A DNA stretch of 64,000 bases from Paulownia fortunei. Its lineage: Eukaryota; Streptophyta; Magnoliopsida; Lamiales; Paulowniaceae. Both the position numbers and the translations under genes were made by a program. Position 1 is the first letter of the stretch, and the number at the start of each line of letters is the position of its first letter. Under the pieces are notes generated by a model. The model was not told the origin of the DNA and made no database searches. It worked only from the letters and a program-made list of their open reading frames with translations. Below, one piece after another: positions 10,571 through 22,927 of this stretch. The stretch spans positions 10,925,632 to 10,989,631 of the forward strand of contig CM033105.1 of NCBI GenBank assembly GCA_019321725.1, read 5' to 3'.

Positions 10571-13139
10571 TTTTGTTTTCTTTGAATATAATGAATATTA
10601 ATATAAAATACTAAAATATATTGTTTAAATACAAGATATATATTTTATATACATTACTTGTAGAATTTCAATTGTTTTCTATAGTTATCCATAGAATTTA
10701 AATATTGTACTAAATTATAGTTTTTAAGTACAAAATATATACTTTATATAAATTATTTGTAGAATTTCAATTCTTATTTAAATTATCCATAGAATTAAAA
10801 TATTATATATCTATTTAGATATTTTCACTCCTAGAAAGTATTGTGCGGAGGCACAATGCCACGTTTCGAACCCTTGGACTATGAGAACAGCCACAAGCTA
10901 TCGGAAAAATCCCAAAAGCTTGCAAAGCTAACCCATTGATCTTCTATATAGTCCAATATTTAATTATTGGTATAAAACATATTTACCTCAAAATTATTTT
11001 AATAATTTCAAATCAATATATTTCATCACCCAAATAGACTTTATAAATAATCTAATATCCCTCTGACAATAATTTAAATAAATTATAAATCCTTAAAATC
11101 TAATTCTCTCAAAACATAAACATAATTATGTCAATATTAGTCACTAAATCATAGTAAATTAACAAATTCTCATCATTAAAATTCATCAATCAATTCTAGA
11201 AAATGATAAAAGTATTTAATCTCGAGCTCTTTTTATAGACTTCCTGTACGCCGAGAATTTCTTCATGCATCTAAGTCTCGTTATCTGAAATTTTGTTAAA
11301 AATATTATGAGTACAACCCAATAAATAATCTGATAAAGCAAGCTAGAAAATAATAATATATATTTTTTTAATCAATAGAAAATATCACTTGAGTTCTAAA
11401 AGAGAATGTGTTTGATAATAAAATAATAATTAATTTAAAAAAACACGTAATTAAGAAAATCAACCAATTTCCACATAAAATCCACCATGTAAAACCAAAC
11501 ATATAAGATAACTATAGTTAGAGACAGGTTTAACCCCCTCGACTTATGTTACCAATACAAGCTTAACCCCTCTATTGGGTCACTAGTATAGATTCCCTTG
11601 TAATGGGTTACTGACCAAACTCTTGAATCCAAACTAGTCTCGGTTGTTCCTTTTCCATTCTGGAGTAGCCAGTAATGGATTTGAAAAATACCTCCACATA
11701 CCCACAATTTACAAAGGACCATGTTCACGAAATCACATTTCAATAAATGCTCAGTTTTCGTATTTAAAATCCATAAAAACTCAGATTACTTTTACATTTT
11801 CATAATTCAATGTATATATAAGCTCGTTCGATTCATATTGTGAAAACTACTCACATACCAAAAGTATTATATATATGAGTTTATATAATTAGAAAGTGAA
11901 AGGTTAATCACCTCAACTCCAATAAATCTCCAAATTTCTTTTATGTAAATAAAATTAATATAGAATAATAAATAAAGGTTAATTAATTAAAAAAGATAAT
12001 TTAATTACTCGTATTCAACTTAAAATAGCTTCCACTAATATATTGAACTATACCTGTAACTAGTTGTGTCGAAACGTAACTATTAATAAAGTCATAACGT
12101 CCAAAGTATATTCTGATTAACTCATTACTATCTTACTGAATTTTTCTACTGTCCCACCTAATAATTAAGTAAAAGAAAGACACTGAAGCTAGTAAGCCAA
12201 CTCTATTTCTATACCTGCACTTCTATATTAATTCCAACATATAATTGGAAATGGTATTGTCTTTATGGATAATTAGTGTTGTTCATTATCCCACTAATTC
12301 ACGCATTTAATATTCACAATTTCTATTCCTTATTCCACTAATTCAGGCTTTTAATATTCACACTCTAGGAAAATAGGAATACGGGTCGCCCTATAGACGA
12401 CCTGATCCACATTAAAGTGGTTAAATTAGAGGAGTGGTTTGTATTTGAAATTGAAAATGCATAAACCACCATATAAAAAAACATTCCCATCTCTCATCTT
12501 CATTAACTAACACATGCAAGAGATAAAACCAAAAAAAGAAAGTGTAGAAAATACATCCATTTTCATGCATTGAAGAAGGGCATAATGTTGAAGACATTAT
12601 TGTCATCATTTTTGTCAAGTTGATACTCCAAGTTGAAGTATTTGGATTGTGGATCAAAATATCTTCCATTATGATTGAATTTGGATGAAAGTGAGTCATA
12701 AAATAGAAGAAAACATCATTAATTCAAACATGGTTATAGGTCCGAATTTTTGTAAGTTTCTTGAACTTCCATAACCTAAATTATAGTTAATTTCCGTCAT
12801 TGGTATCAAAGCCATTATGGTTGAATTCCTGATATAATTTGGCTCTATTTTATGTGGCAAAATACTTCATTACATGTCATTAACCATGCAACCCATTTTA
12901 TGAATGCGTGGTGGTTCTTTAATGGCAAATCATGATATGCTTCATATTATGCTGTAATCTTTTACCTAAAGCATGCTTATACATGGTAGATATGATCACA
13001 ATTACACATGTTATTATCTTACAATTGATACAATTATACCTTATTTTGTGATGATTGTGTGTAAGGACTAAAAATGAAGAATGGAGTGAAGATATGGTGA
13101 AAAATAAAAAAAATTGGATAAGGATGAACTTGTGCCGCA
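10571..13139. other. AT-rich intergenic sequence, no gene recognised
   Basis: About 2.6 kb of AT-rich DNA with only short, low-complexity frames. Small items: a perfect 7-bp-stem hairpin (attgtgc-ggag-gcacaat) at about 10839-10856, next to 'ttcgaaccc' on the + strand, which on the - strand resembles a Pol III box B; and a 'gggtcg..cgacc' hairpin near 12384-12402. Neither is enough to call an RNA gene. Confidence 0.5.
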
Positions 13140-13705
13140 ACACCCCTTAGTCTCGCCGCAACTCAAGTAGCTAAAATTGGGTTTTGAGTGTTGAATTCAA
13201 TGGTGATGTAACACCCCCATTTGGTTCCACGACACCAAATGAAGAAGAACTCGCACCGTGACACCCCCCTGGTTGCGTCGTGGTACGAGGGTCCATAATT
13301 GGATAGTGATCAGCATTTTTTCAAGCACCACAACAACCCCATTTGGTGCATTGGTGCCTGAGAAATAGGGGATTTTGTGCCACGACATCTTATCCAGCAC
13401 TGCAGCACTAGTTGTCCAGAATTAAAAAAAATTATGTGTGGAATTTTGAGGGACAAGTGGCCATATAATCCATGCATCAAATCTTTCTTGTTATACACCA
13501 CTACACCCTCACACACCATGTGACACATTATTAGATACATTAATATACATAATTACATCATACAAATGATAGATACACACATGCTTACACATAATTTTCT
13601 TGAACAACACATATATACACAACATTCAACACATAATTCAGTACTCACACATACTCTACACCTAAATTCTCACACACTTTTCCTCTCCACCCAAAATATA
13701 TATTG
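13140..13705 (+). repeat. LTR fragment, same family as the LTR at 61108-62645 (opposite strand)
   Basis: The stretch 13610-13700 ('actctacacctaaattctca', 'ccacccaaaatatata') matches the reverse complement of about 62045-62110, including the spacing. The stretch before it carries CA-rich microsatellite DNA and a 'ggacaagtgg' block also found in that LTR. Truncated at 13706, where another LTR-type sequence begins. Confidence 0.5.
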
Positions 13706-14465
13706 ATAAGTACATATTTTGATATATTTTTGTATCAAATCCTTTATACTTTTCCTACATTATTCTTGTTAATATTTTAGTTTTCTTAATGTATTGTGTT
13801 AGGGAATCAGTGAACAAAAAGAGATAAAAAAGAGCCAAAATAAAATCAAAGAAGACAACATGTTTCGTTAGCAAGTTGGGAGACAATATTTCATTGGATC
13901 AAAGAAGAATCACAATTAGAAGAATCTATTTTTACCTAAGTCCATCATGTATAGATCAAAATATATGCAAGAAATCACTTGGAGTTTGTAAGTGATTGTT
14001 GGACTTGCATTAAATTCAAAATAAGCATGTTTCTAGACTCAGGCCATTTTTTTATTTTAAGCATAACTCCATGTTCAAAAGTCATATAGACTTGATTCTT
14101 ACTTCATTTGAAAGCTAAGAATTAGACCTATAATATTTCTATTGGAAACTCAGGTCAATTTAGCCTTGATTATAACAAAAAATTTGTCTAATTGTGTGTA
14201 TTGGAAATGATCTATCTATACTAGCACATCTCATTAAATCAAGCATAACATTCTCCCTAGTAGCTAGAATTAGGTGATTTAAGTTGAAAAATAAATCTAA
14301 CAGACAAATCTACAACTTTACAGTCAATCATATTTCCAAATTCAGCTAATTACATAGGGCAAATGTGTGACAAAATTTGAATCTGAAAAGAATATGTAAA
14401 TTTATAGCACATCTGAAGTTAATTTGGTTGTGCATTTGGAAATGCCAATTTAGGCACTCTTCTAC

Positions 14466-14473
14466 TATAAATA
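14466..14473 (+). promoter_or_regulatory. TATA box of the LTR promoter
   Basis: 'ctataaataag' lies about 760 bp into the LTR-like sequence, a typical U3/R position. Only the motif and position support it. Confidence 0.4.
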
Positions 14474-14754
14474 AGAACTTTTGGATGACATTTAAGATAT
14501 ATAAAAAAACCCTTAGAGAATGAAAGAAAATTTTATTATTATCTTTCTTTAAACTAAGTTTTGTAATAATAATATAAATTTTCTAGTAGTAATAGAAATA
14601 TATTCTCTAGTTTTTCTTCTGTATTTAGTCTTTTCTACTTTTATTATATTTTTCTAAATTTCATTTAAGTTGAAAAAAAATGGTAAAGCTCTTGATGGAG
14701 GAAGAAGAATGGTTATAAAGGTGCATAATATTTAGGTATATTGTTTTATTATTT

Positions 14755-15115
14755 TATTAAAACCCTCCTTGTTTAGTGGTGATTCTTGATTTATGTATTA
14801 CGAATAGTACAATAAATACTTGAATTCATTTATCTTATTGTATAGTTCTACCCCACAGACTTCTAATATAAAACTTTGATTTGTTGTAGACAAAGGTGTG
14901 CATAAATACTTGATCCCATAAATAGGTATTGGCGTTAAAACCTTTCTTGTTTTGTGGTGATTATTGATTTATATATCTCCAATGGCACAACAAATATTTG
15001 AGTTCATTTAGCTTATTGTACAGTTCTACCCCACTTACTGCTAATATGAAATCTTGATTTATTGTAGATAAAGGTGTGCATAAATACTTGATTCCATAAA
15101 TAAGTATTGATGTTA
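14755..15115 (+). repeat. Tandem duplication, two units of about 180 bp
   Basis: Unit 1 (about 14755-14934) and unit 2 (about 14935-15115) share 'tgtttagtggtgatt', 'gttctacccca', 'aaaggtgtgcataaatactt' and 'ccataaata' in the same order, with scattered substitutions. It lies in the likely R/U5 part of the LTR. Confidence 0.7.
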
Positions 15116-15490
15116 TGAGATAATTTACAAATAGTACGATAATATCAAATTACCTTATTGCATAAGTTATTTGATAATATCTTCCAATTGAAATCTTTAT
15201 TATGTATGGATTCCAGTTGTGGCATTTAAAAGAGGTAAAAAGAATAAATAATCGTTCCTCTATCCAAAACTCAAGAGCGGATCTCTAATCCTCAGTACTT
15301 TTATTACTTTGATTTCTTAGTTATAGTATAATTTTTTTTATATTCTAAACCACATTCAGCCCATCTTTTAAGAAATATAAATCCAAAAACTTCAAACATC
15401 TTTCTTGTGGATTGACCTCGGACTCCTAAGAAATTTATTACTTTACACAACCTACACTTGGGTATGATGTCTCTTATGTTGAATTGCTAA

Positions 15491-16082
15491 TATCTAATGA
15501 GAGGCTTCTACCTTCCGTGGTGCAGATACCTACAATAGAGTTTAAACCAATCCCAAGCCATCTTAAATATATCTGTTTGGGTGATACAAAAAAATAAAAA
15601 AACAAAAATGCAAGTTCCTTAGGAGTGGTTTCTAAAAATTGAGAAGATAAAATTCAATTCATTAAGGATGGACTAAGTAAGGAGTCTCTAGATGATATTC
15701 GATGACTCTTGAGATGCATTCTTGTGGATTTATGCGTCGTGCAATTTTTGATTGATGGAATCACTTTCAGAATGAATATGAGCATTATAGTATTGGCAAT
15801 CTGACATTGAAAAACCTTGTTTGTCAGTTTATAAGAAAATTAGATGGGAAGCTTATCCTTGACCCAATTAAGCCATTACTGAATGTAAAACCAAAGGAAG
15901 ATGTGAGCCATAGTCACAACTACATGTACATTCACGTATAAGTAGCTAATTTTTAAATTTTGTGTTCTTATGATAAAAGAAAAAGATGTGCAATAAATGC
16001 ATTCCCTGTTCACACGTTAATAATTAGCACCGTACTTACTCTATTTTTGCACAACTCACTTTCAAAAGAAAAAGAAAAGAAA
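15491..16082. other. Leader between LTR-like sequence and LOG pseudogene
   Basis: No coding signature. The last 40 bases before the LOG-like ATG are A/G-rich ('aaaagaaaaagaaaagaaa') and may be the copied 5' UTR of the source mRNA. Confidence 0.35.
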
Positions 16083-16705
16083 ATGGAAGTCTCTTCCACT
16101 CGTAAGTTCAATTGTATTTATGTCTTTTGTGAAACCAATTCAAAAAAAAATAGTGAGTTTATAGGGGCAGCCAATAACCTTGGTAGAACTTTAGCATAAA
16201 GAAAAATTCATTATGGGGAGAGTGTTGCTACTTCTGCTCATATAGGAGGAGTCAAAGTTTTAGAAATTATCCCAAAATCTTTAACAATACAAAATATTAG
16301 AGGTATGACCATCGAAGATGAGCTAAAAGTATCACCTATTTAGGACAGAATGCCTAACATGTTAAACAATGCGAATACATTCAACACTTTACCTGGTGGT
16401 TTTGGTACACTGGAGTAATTATTTCAAGTTGTCTCTTGGCACAACTCAACATTTACCAAAAAACTTATAGGTATTCTTAATGTTAATGGTTTCTTTGACA
16501 GTTTGCTATCTTTTATAGATCATGCTGTAGAAAAAGGTTTTATTGCACTGTTTATGAGATGAATTATCATTTTTGCTCCAACACCTGGCCAATTGATTGA
16601 TCAACTTCTAGCATATGTGAACCTGACCCAGCATTGGTTCGTATGGATTGGTCCAATAAGGATAATGGTCGAAAATATAAAATGAATTTGACTCTCAGCC
16701 TGTGA
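16083..16705 (+). pseudogene. LOG: LOG-type cytokinin phosphoribohydrolase, intronless pseudogene
   Basis: Read from ATG 16083, the translation follows the plant LOG family, enzymes that release active cytokinin bases from nucleoside monophosphates in the cytosol. Visible blocks are an N-terminal 'IYVFCE' (family: VFCGS), 'VLEIIPKSL', the signature 'LPGGFGTLE', 'KLIGILNVNGFF', 'LLSFIDHAVEKGFI' and 'IIIFAPTPGQLI'. The C-terminal tail 'PDPALVRMDWSNKD' is reached after a 2-nt insertion near 16615, ending at TGA 16703-16705. The family's 'YGGG..GLMG' nucleotide-binding segment is missing, stops interrupt the frame near 16197, 16340, 16418 and 16560, and the second Glu of PGGxGTxEE is a stop. Plant LOG genes normally have several introns; none is present here, so this is a retro-copy. 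The flanks are retrotransposon sequence. Confidence 0.82.
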
Positions 16706-18445
16706 AATTTATCTTTAATGGTTTCAACTTATAGTGTATATATTATGTTGTTTCAACTTTATTTTCTAATAAGTCTCATTTCAGGTAATATCTTCTAAAC
16801 TCTACTTTCCTATCTATTTTTGACATTGGGGACAATGTTTCAATTACGTTGTGGGAGGGGATAGTTGATATCATGTCTTGTGTGTTCAATGTGTATTTTT
16901 TCAATTTTTTTTTATAAAAAAATTCAAGCGTGTTTTCTTTTGGGGCTGTTGAAACGATGAAAAAGGGTGGTAGAGTAAAGGGTAACTGCAAGACTTTTGA
17001 GACGCTTCCCTATTTTTTTGCATAACATGGCAAGTTTGTGAATTGTCAATTTTTTTTAAGTCGTAAATGCTCTTCCAACTTTAATGATTACAATTAAGCA
17101 CAGATAATGTGGTTTGATTAATAATTGGTGCTATTTTGGACTTTGATATTGTTCTTTAGTTAATATATTTTTGTACTAATTATACTCAAATCTTTTTGCA
17201 CAAACAGTTATGTTATTCGATGTGAAGATAAGTATGTCAACATAGGTAGTTCTTATGCCTCGCTTTAATTATTACTTGAATTTTCGACATGAAGGAGTTG
17301 AGTGTTAAAACCTTTTCTTTTGGTCTGTTGAGGCTAATGACTAATTGAGCACTACTTAAAAAATAATTAAGACATTATGCTTTCTAGCACCATGGTCAAA
17401 TCAGCTTGTTCCCCATGTGATATTCCAAGAGAACATCTCCTAGAGTAAGCCACTTTGAGCCTTTCAATAAACAAGCATTTTTTTGGTAAAAATATCTTCT
17501 TACCTAGCCTAAATACACTATTATGCTACCTTTGTTCTGACAATAATTTGGAGTTTAAGAGACATTCCAATGACAAGATAGGCTTCCAAAAGAAATTTGA
17601 ATTGGAATAGAAGAAAAGTGGGGAGGGGGGATTTTTTTTCTAAAAAAAATAAAATAAAAATTACAAAGTGTTAAAAATATTACGAGTTGTAACTAAAAAT
17701 GAGATGTTGCAAAATTAATAAGAATAATGAGGAGGGGTCCAATTCAATAACAATAGGCCCCAGTCTTGAAATTCATGGAGTATGAGAATTCTTCAATAAT
17801 AAACTCCATATCTCTAACCTCATTAAGTTTTTAGAACATTTGTTGCATCCTATTATTTTATTTTTTACCCACATCACTACCATTTGGCCCTATTATAACC
17901 TTTTTTGAAGACCTTTTTGATTTTGTGTGGGCGTTCGGTGTAGTAGAGATTTATTCCAAAGAAAGAGTCTATGATATTTAACTCTTCTATTATGGATTGG
18001 GTGATGATTTTTGTGAGGTTCTATGGGAATTCACTTATTTGAAGTATGCATGATTTTGTCACTATTGATATTAACTATTCACACACACTTGAGTATGCTT
18101 ATTGTAGAAATGTATTGACTTTTGAATAACTAAGGGTTAGATTCAACACTTGTTTGATTTTATTTCTATATTAATTTGTTGCTTTTTGATAATAATGGTT
18201 AAAAGTTAGTTATTATAGGTGTTTGTAGGTATCATCGCTGGAAACCCTCATGAGACTATAACTAATCCTCTATGGACCATCTAGGGGTTTAATGTCTTGT
18301 TGCATATACTAAATGCAATTGTGATTTCCTACGAAAGTGGATTAACTTAGATTTGTTTTATGCTTACTCGAGGACAAGCAAGGTTACATGTCTATATATG
18401 ATTTAAGAGTATTGGAATGAATTTTGATCGATTAGAAATTGAAAT
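16706..18445 (+). mobile_element. 3' untranslated region of an Athila/Tat-type LTR element
   Basis: Two hallmarks of these elements occur: 'ggggacaatgttt' followed by 'tgtgggaggggatag' (16830-16865), and 'cttactcgaggacaagcaa' (18362-18380), which normally sits just before the PPT and 3' LTR. Between them is A/T-rich non-coding DNA with a G-rich tract at 17618-17635. No 3' LTR follows; Tekay LTR sequence starts at about 18450 instead. Confidence 0.5.
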
Positions 18446-18449
18446 AGAG

Positions 18450-20696
18450 AATGATATTGGAGAAATACTCAAACTGCCAAAATAGCAAAATCTGTTTTGG
18501 TGTGCTGTGAAGGAGACTAAATTAGGGGAGCTAAGTCCAGTAGTTTTGGAAAGAATATAACCTGGTTATCTCTGTGTATATGTTATATAAGTGTGGTAAA
18601 AAGTTGGGAGATGTTGAATACACGTGAGGGTGCCAAAACCATTAATGTCATGAAGTGCGCAAAACTGTTACCGTAGGAAAAATCTGTTTCAGTATGCTGT
18701 GAAGGGAGCTGAACTTAGGAAGCTATATCCGTGAGTTTTATCCATTATATGACATGGTTACATTTTTTTTGATGTTATATAAGTGTGATAAAAATTGGGG
18801 AGTGAATTAATATGTCTAAAGGTGTCAAAATCATCATACAAATTAATGTGGCAGCAAGAAAATGTGAAGTGGTGAATTTGTCCCATTTGTTTCATTAACA
18901 TGTTCCAGCATAGATGTGGTGCATTTGATCTCTAACATTTAGGGAAATATTGTAAGAGTTATAATACATCAATTAAGTGAGGTTAGTATACATTTAAGAT
19001 GTGGAACAAAGGTACGTAGAAGGTTGTATTCGGTTATAGTTTCTAAGTGGTAAGGTTGTTTAGTTAAATTGAGATTCAAGATCTTTATACTACATTAGGT
19101 ATAATGAACTTGTTAATTGAGGATGGTGATTGATATCTTGTATTTTTATTTTACATCTAGGGTTGGGGAGTAATACTTAAGAAACCTAGAAGTAACACAC
19201 AACCGATCAAAGGTAAGTAAAGATGTTGGGTTCGCACAATCTCGCGAAATGTATACGCAGCGGAATTTAAAATTTTTCAAAAACATAAATATATATTATA
19301 TCACATGTAATTATAACGAATCCCGGAACCCTTTCGTGATTATTCTGTTGTGTGTTTTTCTGATAGTTAAAGTAAGAAAGTTTTAAAAACTCTTACCTTG
19401 ATTTGCATTCCGGCTGATGTAGGAATTGAAACGATTCAAATTGTTATCCCTGTATGAAAGTATCTTCATGTTCTTCAATTCAAAGCCCATTTGATTGAAA
19501 TAATTCACTTCTAGGATCCCAAATATTATTCCTCTAATAGTATCTACACTTTGGATGTCTATTCGCAACCGAATCCTATGCTAGTAGTTTTCGATTAGAT
19601 AATTCTATCCCAAAACGATTTTGTTTGAAATAAGAACACACTAACAATTAGTGTTTTAGGTGTTTAATTTATTTCTTAATTCAATAATTAAATCAAGAAT
19701 TAAACTAGATAAAAGGTTGGTGAACTTTTGGAAATTGAAAGGAAATGAGGGACGAATTTTTGAAGATGAAAGAAAACTATTTTTCTTCACAAAAATCTGC
19801 AATAAAATCCCCATAAAAATGTCCAAGAACATTGCCAATAAAGGCTACCACAAGTCCTTTCCATGTAGGAATTTTGTTCCTTTCTTATCTCCAACTCTTT
19901 TAGTAAGTTTCCTTATCCCATGAGAACTTTCCCTTTTCCTTATTACCTCTTAAAAATTGAATTCCCAATTCAACTTTCTCTAAGAATTGGATTCCAAATT
20001 CAATTTCCTAATGAGCTTCCTACAAGATCATACCTAATGGGCCTAGGCCTAAGTAATCAATTAGGCCCTACTTTAATAGATCCAATCAATTAAATTAATT
20101 CATTTAATTAATTAGACTCGAGCATAGCATTTTGAGATGTATGACTTGATATTGTGGATTATTTTTTGACATGCATAATCTTTACTTACTGAGCGTTAAC
20201 TTATATAGTTTATGCATTGTAGGTGAGTCTGGTAATTCTTGATACCATGGACTTACTGGGCAAGCTGTTGGGATTCCTATAGATTTTGAGGATTACTGTG
20301 TTGCGGGCATATTCTAATTTTTACATTCATTATTATTATGTAAATTATTGACTATATATAAAGGGCTACAAGACGTAAAACGTCCTTACTTCTTTCAAAA
20401 GTAAAGGCTATTATTTTTATTTTTGAGTCTCTCGTATTATAACTTTGGAATGTCGTGTCTTATATAACTCTTGAAATTTGATAGTAAATCAGCCTGAGAA
20501 TAGCATGACTGTGATGGGTGTTGTGTTTTTATATAAATAGTGATTTTTCTATATAAAAGGTTATATGTGTGAAAACATTATTTTTCAAAGTGCTACATTT
20601 TACAAAAGTAAATATATATATACACACATGCACACACATGTACTACATTGTCAAAATTATTTCTATACCAATATCTATATTTAGTGTTGGGGGGTG
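18450..20696 (+). repeat. Tekay 5' LTR, left-truncated and interrupted
   Basis: 18450-19222 aligns with 30600-31345 of the 3' LTR (for example 'gggtgccaaaa', 'attaatgtcatgaagtg', 'tgcaaaact'). 20106-20696 aligns with about 31985-32499, including 'cttactgagcgttaact' and the 'ggtgttaca' end. The first ~1.1 kb is missing, and about 640 bp are lost around the truncated LTR insertion. The end is followed directly by gag with no visible PBS. Confidence 0.7.
19224..20105 (-). repeat. Truncated copia LTR, same family as 22928-25021
   Basis: Starts 'tgttgggttcgcacaatctc' and follows the solo LTR at 22928 through 'cggaatttaaaatttttca', 'ggctgatgtag', 'ttttcgatt' and 'taggcctaa'. It stops at about 20105, roughly 40% of the full length. 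The element strand is -, judged from the copia element at 32500-39248. Confidence 0.75.
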
Positions 20697-20704
20697 TTAC
20701 AGAT

Positions 20705-21602
20705 ATGGGTGGACAACTAAGGGCTAAAATGGTTCAACCACAACCTCGAGTAGAACAGGTAGAGATAGTTGGGGAAAAATTCAAAAAACTGAACCCACCG
20801 GTGTTTGAGGATGTACTAGATCCTATAGCTGCTGAAGATTAGTTGAGAACTCTTGAAAATACGTTTCACTACAGTAGAGTTTCAGAAGAAGAGAAAGTGA
20901 TGTGTGCATTATTTAAGCTTCGAGGCAGTGCTGGACATTGGTGGGATACAATGAGAGGCATCGAAGATATCACTATTATGACTTAGGATAGATTCAAAGA
21001 TTTATTTTGAAATAAATACATCACAGCTTCAATTCGTGTAATGAAGATGAATGAATTTATACAACTATGACAAGGAACTATGACAGTTGGAGAACACATT
21101 CGTAAGTTTGAACAGTTATCCAGATTTACCACACATATGGTCAATACTGATGCACTGAAAGTTGAAAGGTTTCTTGAAGGCTTGAGACCAGAGCTATATA
21201 GAGATGTGAATATGGCAGGAATCTAAGGAGTGACATACTCACAAGTTGCTAAGAGAGCTTTAGTGGCAATAACAAGCTGAACTTAGAATTTCTCGTTCTA
21301 GGAGATTCGACGCTAATTTAAGTAAGGATAGGGGCAACGATAGGTTGTAAATGAAAAGAAGAGACCATTTCAAATACTGAATAAAAAATCTAAATTCCAA
21401 CATGGACAAGGGCAACAACAGTAGGATCAGAGTAAGCATACAAAGATTGATCAAGGAAAAGCACCGATGTCGCAACCTACTTGTCCTAAATATGGTGGTC
21501 ACCACAGTGGAGTCTGCCCGATGGAGACTAGAACCTGCTTTGTGTGTGGGAAGGTTGGACATATTGCCAGAGCATGTCCAGATAATCCAAATCCAATAAG
21601 AT
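20705..21602 (+). pseudogene. Tekay gag
   Basis: From the ATG at 20705 the translation gives a chromovirus Gag core: 'FKKLNPPVFE', 'LENTFHYSRVSEEEKV', 'FKLRGSAGHWWDT', 'VGEHIRKFEQLSRF', 'VERFLEGLRPELY', ending in a CX2CX4HX4C knuckle (CFVCGKVGHIARAC) at about 21536-21577. A second, upstream knuckle-like 'CPKYGGHHSGVC' is incomplete. At least six stops interrupt it (for example 20840, 20985, 21008). The N-terminal part of Gag appears to be missing. Confidence 0.8.
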
Positions 21603-21610
21603 AAAAAAAA

Positions 21611-22078
21611 GTGCCAGCTAGGGTCTTTACCATCACTAGATCAAATGCTGAGACGAACCCATCAGTGGTAACAGGTAAATTCTCTGTCTTTGGAACTCCA
21701 GCATTTATATTGTTTGATTCTGGAGCTACACACTCATTTATATCCACTGAGTATGTGAAGAGGCTGGGTAGAGTACCTGATACTGTTGAGGTTAGTTACA
21801 ATGTGATAATCCCTTCTAGAGATTCAAAACAAACTAACCATGTTTTAAGAGATTGTGCTATTCCTATTGAAAATAGAGAACTCTATGCTGATTTAATTGT
21901 ATTGGCCATGAATGACTATGATATAATTTTAGGTATAGATTGGTTGTCAAAGTATCGGGCTATAATAAATTATCTGAGAAAGACAGTAACTTTTCAACCT
22001 CCTAGTGAGGAACCATTCACCTTTATTGGAATCGTACAAAGTTTTAAATTCCCAATTATATCAACATTAAGAGTATAA
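21611..22078 (+). pseudogene. Tekay aspartic protease
   Basis: A 155-codon open frame. It carries the retroviral-type active site 'LFDSGATHSFIS' (Asp codon at 21716-21718) and the 'DYDIILGIDWL' motif near residues 99-109, both standard for gypsy proteases that process Gag-Pol. The 'RKTVTF' block follows. It ends at a stop just before RT. Confidence 0.82.
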
Positions 22079-22108
22079 AGATTATTAGATAGTGGTTGTG
22101 AAGGATAT

Positions 22109-22927
22109 TTGGCAAGTGTTATGAGCATTGAAGAACAACACCATCCTATTCTCAATGAAGTGCCAGTTGTCCAGGAATATCTAGAAGTATTTCCTGATGA
22201 TCTTCCTGGATTACCACCAGACCGTGAGGTAGAGTTTGTCATTGAACTAAATTTAGGAACACATCCAATATCTAAAGCTCTATACCGAATGGCATCAGCT
22301 GAGTTGAAAGAATTGAAGATACAAATACAGGAATTATTAGATAAAGGTTTTTTCAGACTTAGCTTTTCACCATGGGGTGTACCGGTTCTATTTATGTATA
22401 AGAAGGATGGTACAATGCGACTGTGTATAGACTATTGAGATTTAAATAAAGTTACAATCAAGAATAAGTATCCTCTGCCTAGAATAGAAGACTTATTTGA
22501 TCAGCTCCAAGGTGCATCTATATTTTTAAAAATTGATCTGTGGTCTGGGTACCATCAACTAAAAATAAAAGAGAATGATGTCACCAAGACAGTATTTAGT
22601 ACGAGATATGGACATTATGAATTTTTTGGTGATGCCATTTGGGTTGACAAATGCTCCAACAGCTTTTATAGATTTGATGAACCAGGTATTTAAAAATTTT
22701 CTTAATAGATTTGTTATTGTGTTTATTGATGATATCCTGATTTACTCTAGCACAAAAGAAGAGCATGGTGAATATCTAAGAATGGTTTTAGAGATTTTGA
22801 AAGAGAAACAACTATATGCTAAATTTAAGAAATGTGAATTTTGGATTGATCGAGTGGTATTTCTGGGACATATAATATCAGGAGCAGGAATATCTATAGA
22901 TCCAAGTAAAGTAGAAGCTATTAATAG
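22109..22927 (+). pseudogene. Tekay reverse transcriptase, N-terminal two thirds
   Basis: Blocks in order: '[18 protein letters not shown]', 'SPWGVPVLF', '[10 protein letters not shown]' (then a stop at 22436-22438), '[14 protein letters not shown]', '[17 protein letters not shown]', and the catalytic '[10 protein letters not shown]', intact, near 22720-22745. A frame change falls near 22570. Coding continues after the solo LTR at 25027. Confidence 0.85.

Larger units (their letters stand above)
13706..15490 (+). mobile_element. LTR-like sequence of an Athila/Tat-type retrotransposon
   Basis: Begins 'tgataagtacatatttt', the usual start of a large class of plant gypsy LTRs, and has a TATA box at 14466-14473. 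The end part (15410-15480, 'ttgacctcggactcctaaga', 'acacttgggtatga') resembles the U5 end of such LTRs. It contains an internal duplication (14755-15115). The 3' boundary and PBS could not be fixed. Confidence 0.5.

Noticed and set aside
12384..12402. Short 'gggtcg..cgacc' hairpin as a terminator or regulatory RNA
   Set aside because: Too short and isolated; such hairpins are frequent by chance in a window of this size.
16083..16705. LOG locus as a functional gene
   Set aside because: Multiple stops, a frameshift and loss of the nucleotide-binding glycine segment.
21994..22242. - strand reading frames over Tekay gag, protease and RT (also 21260-21562, 21499-21747, 22742-22990)
   Set aside because: They are antisense shadows of recognisable + strand gag-pol.
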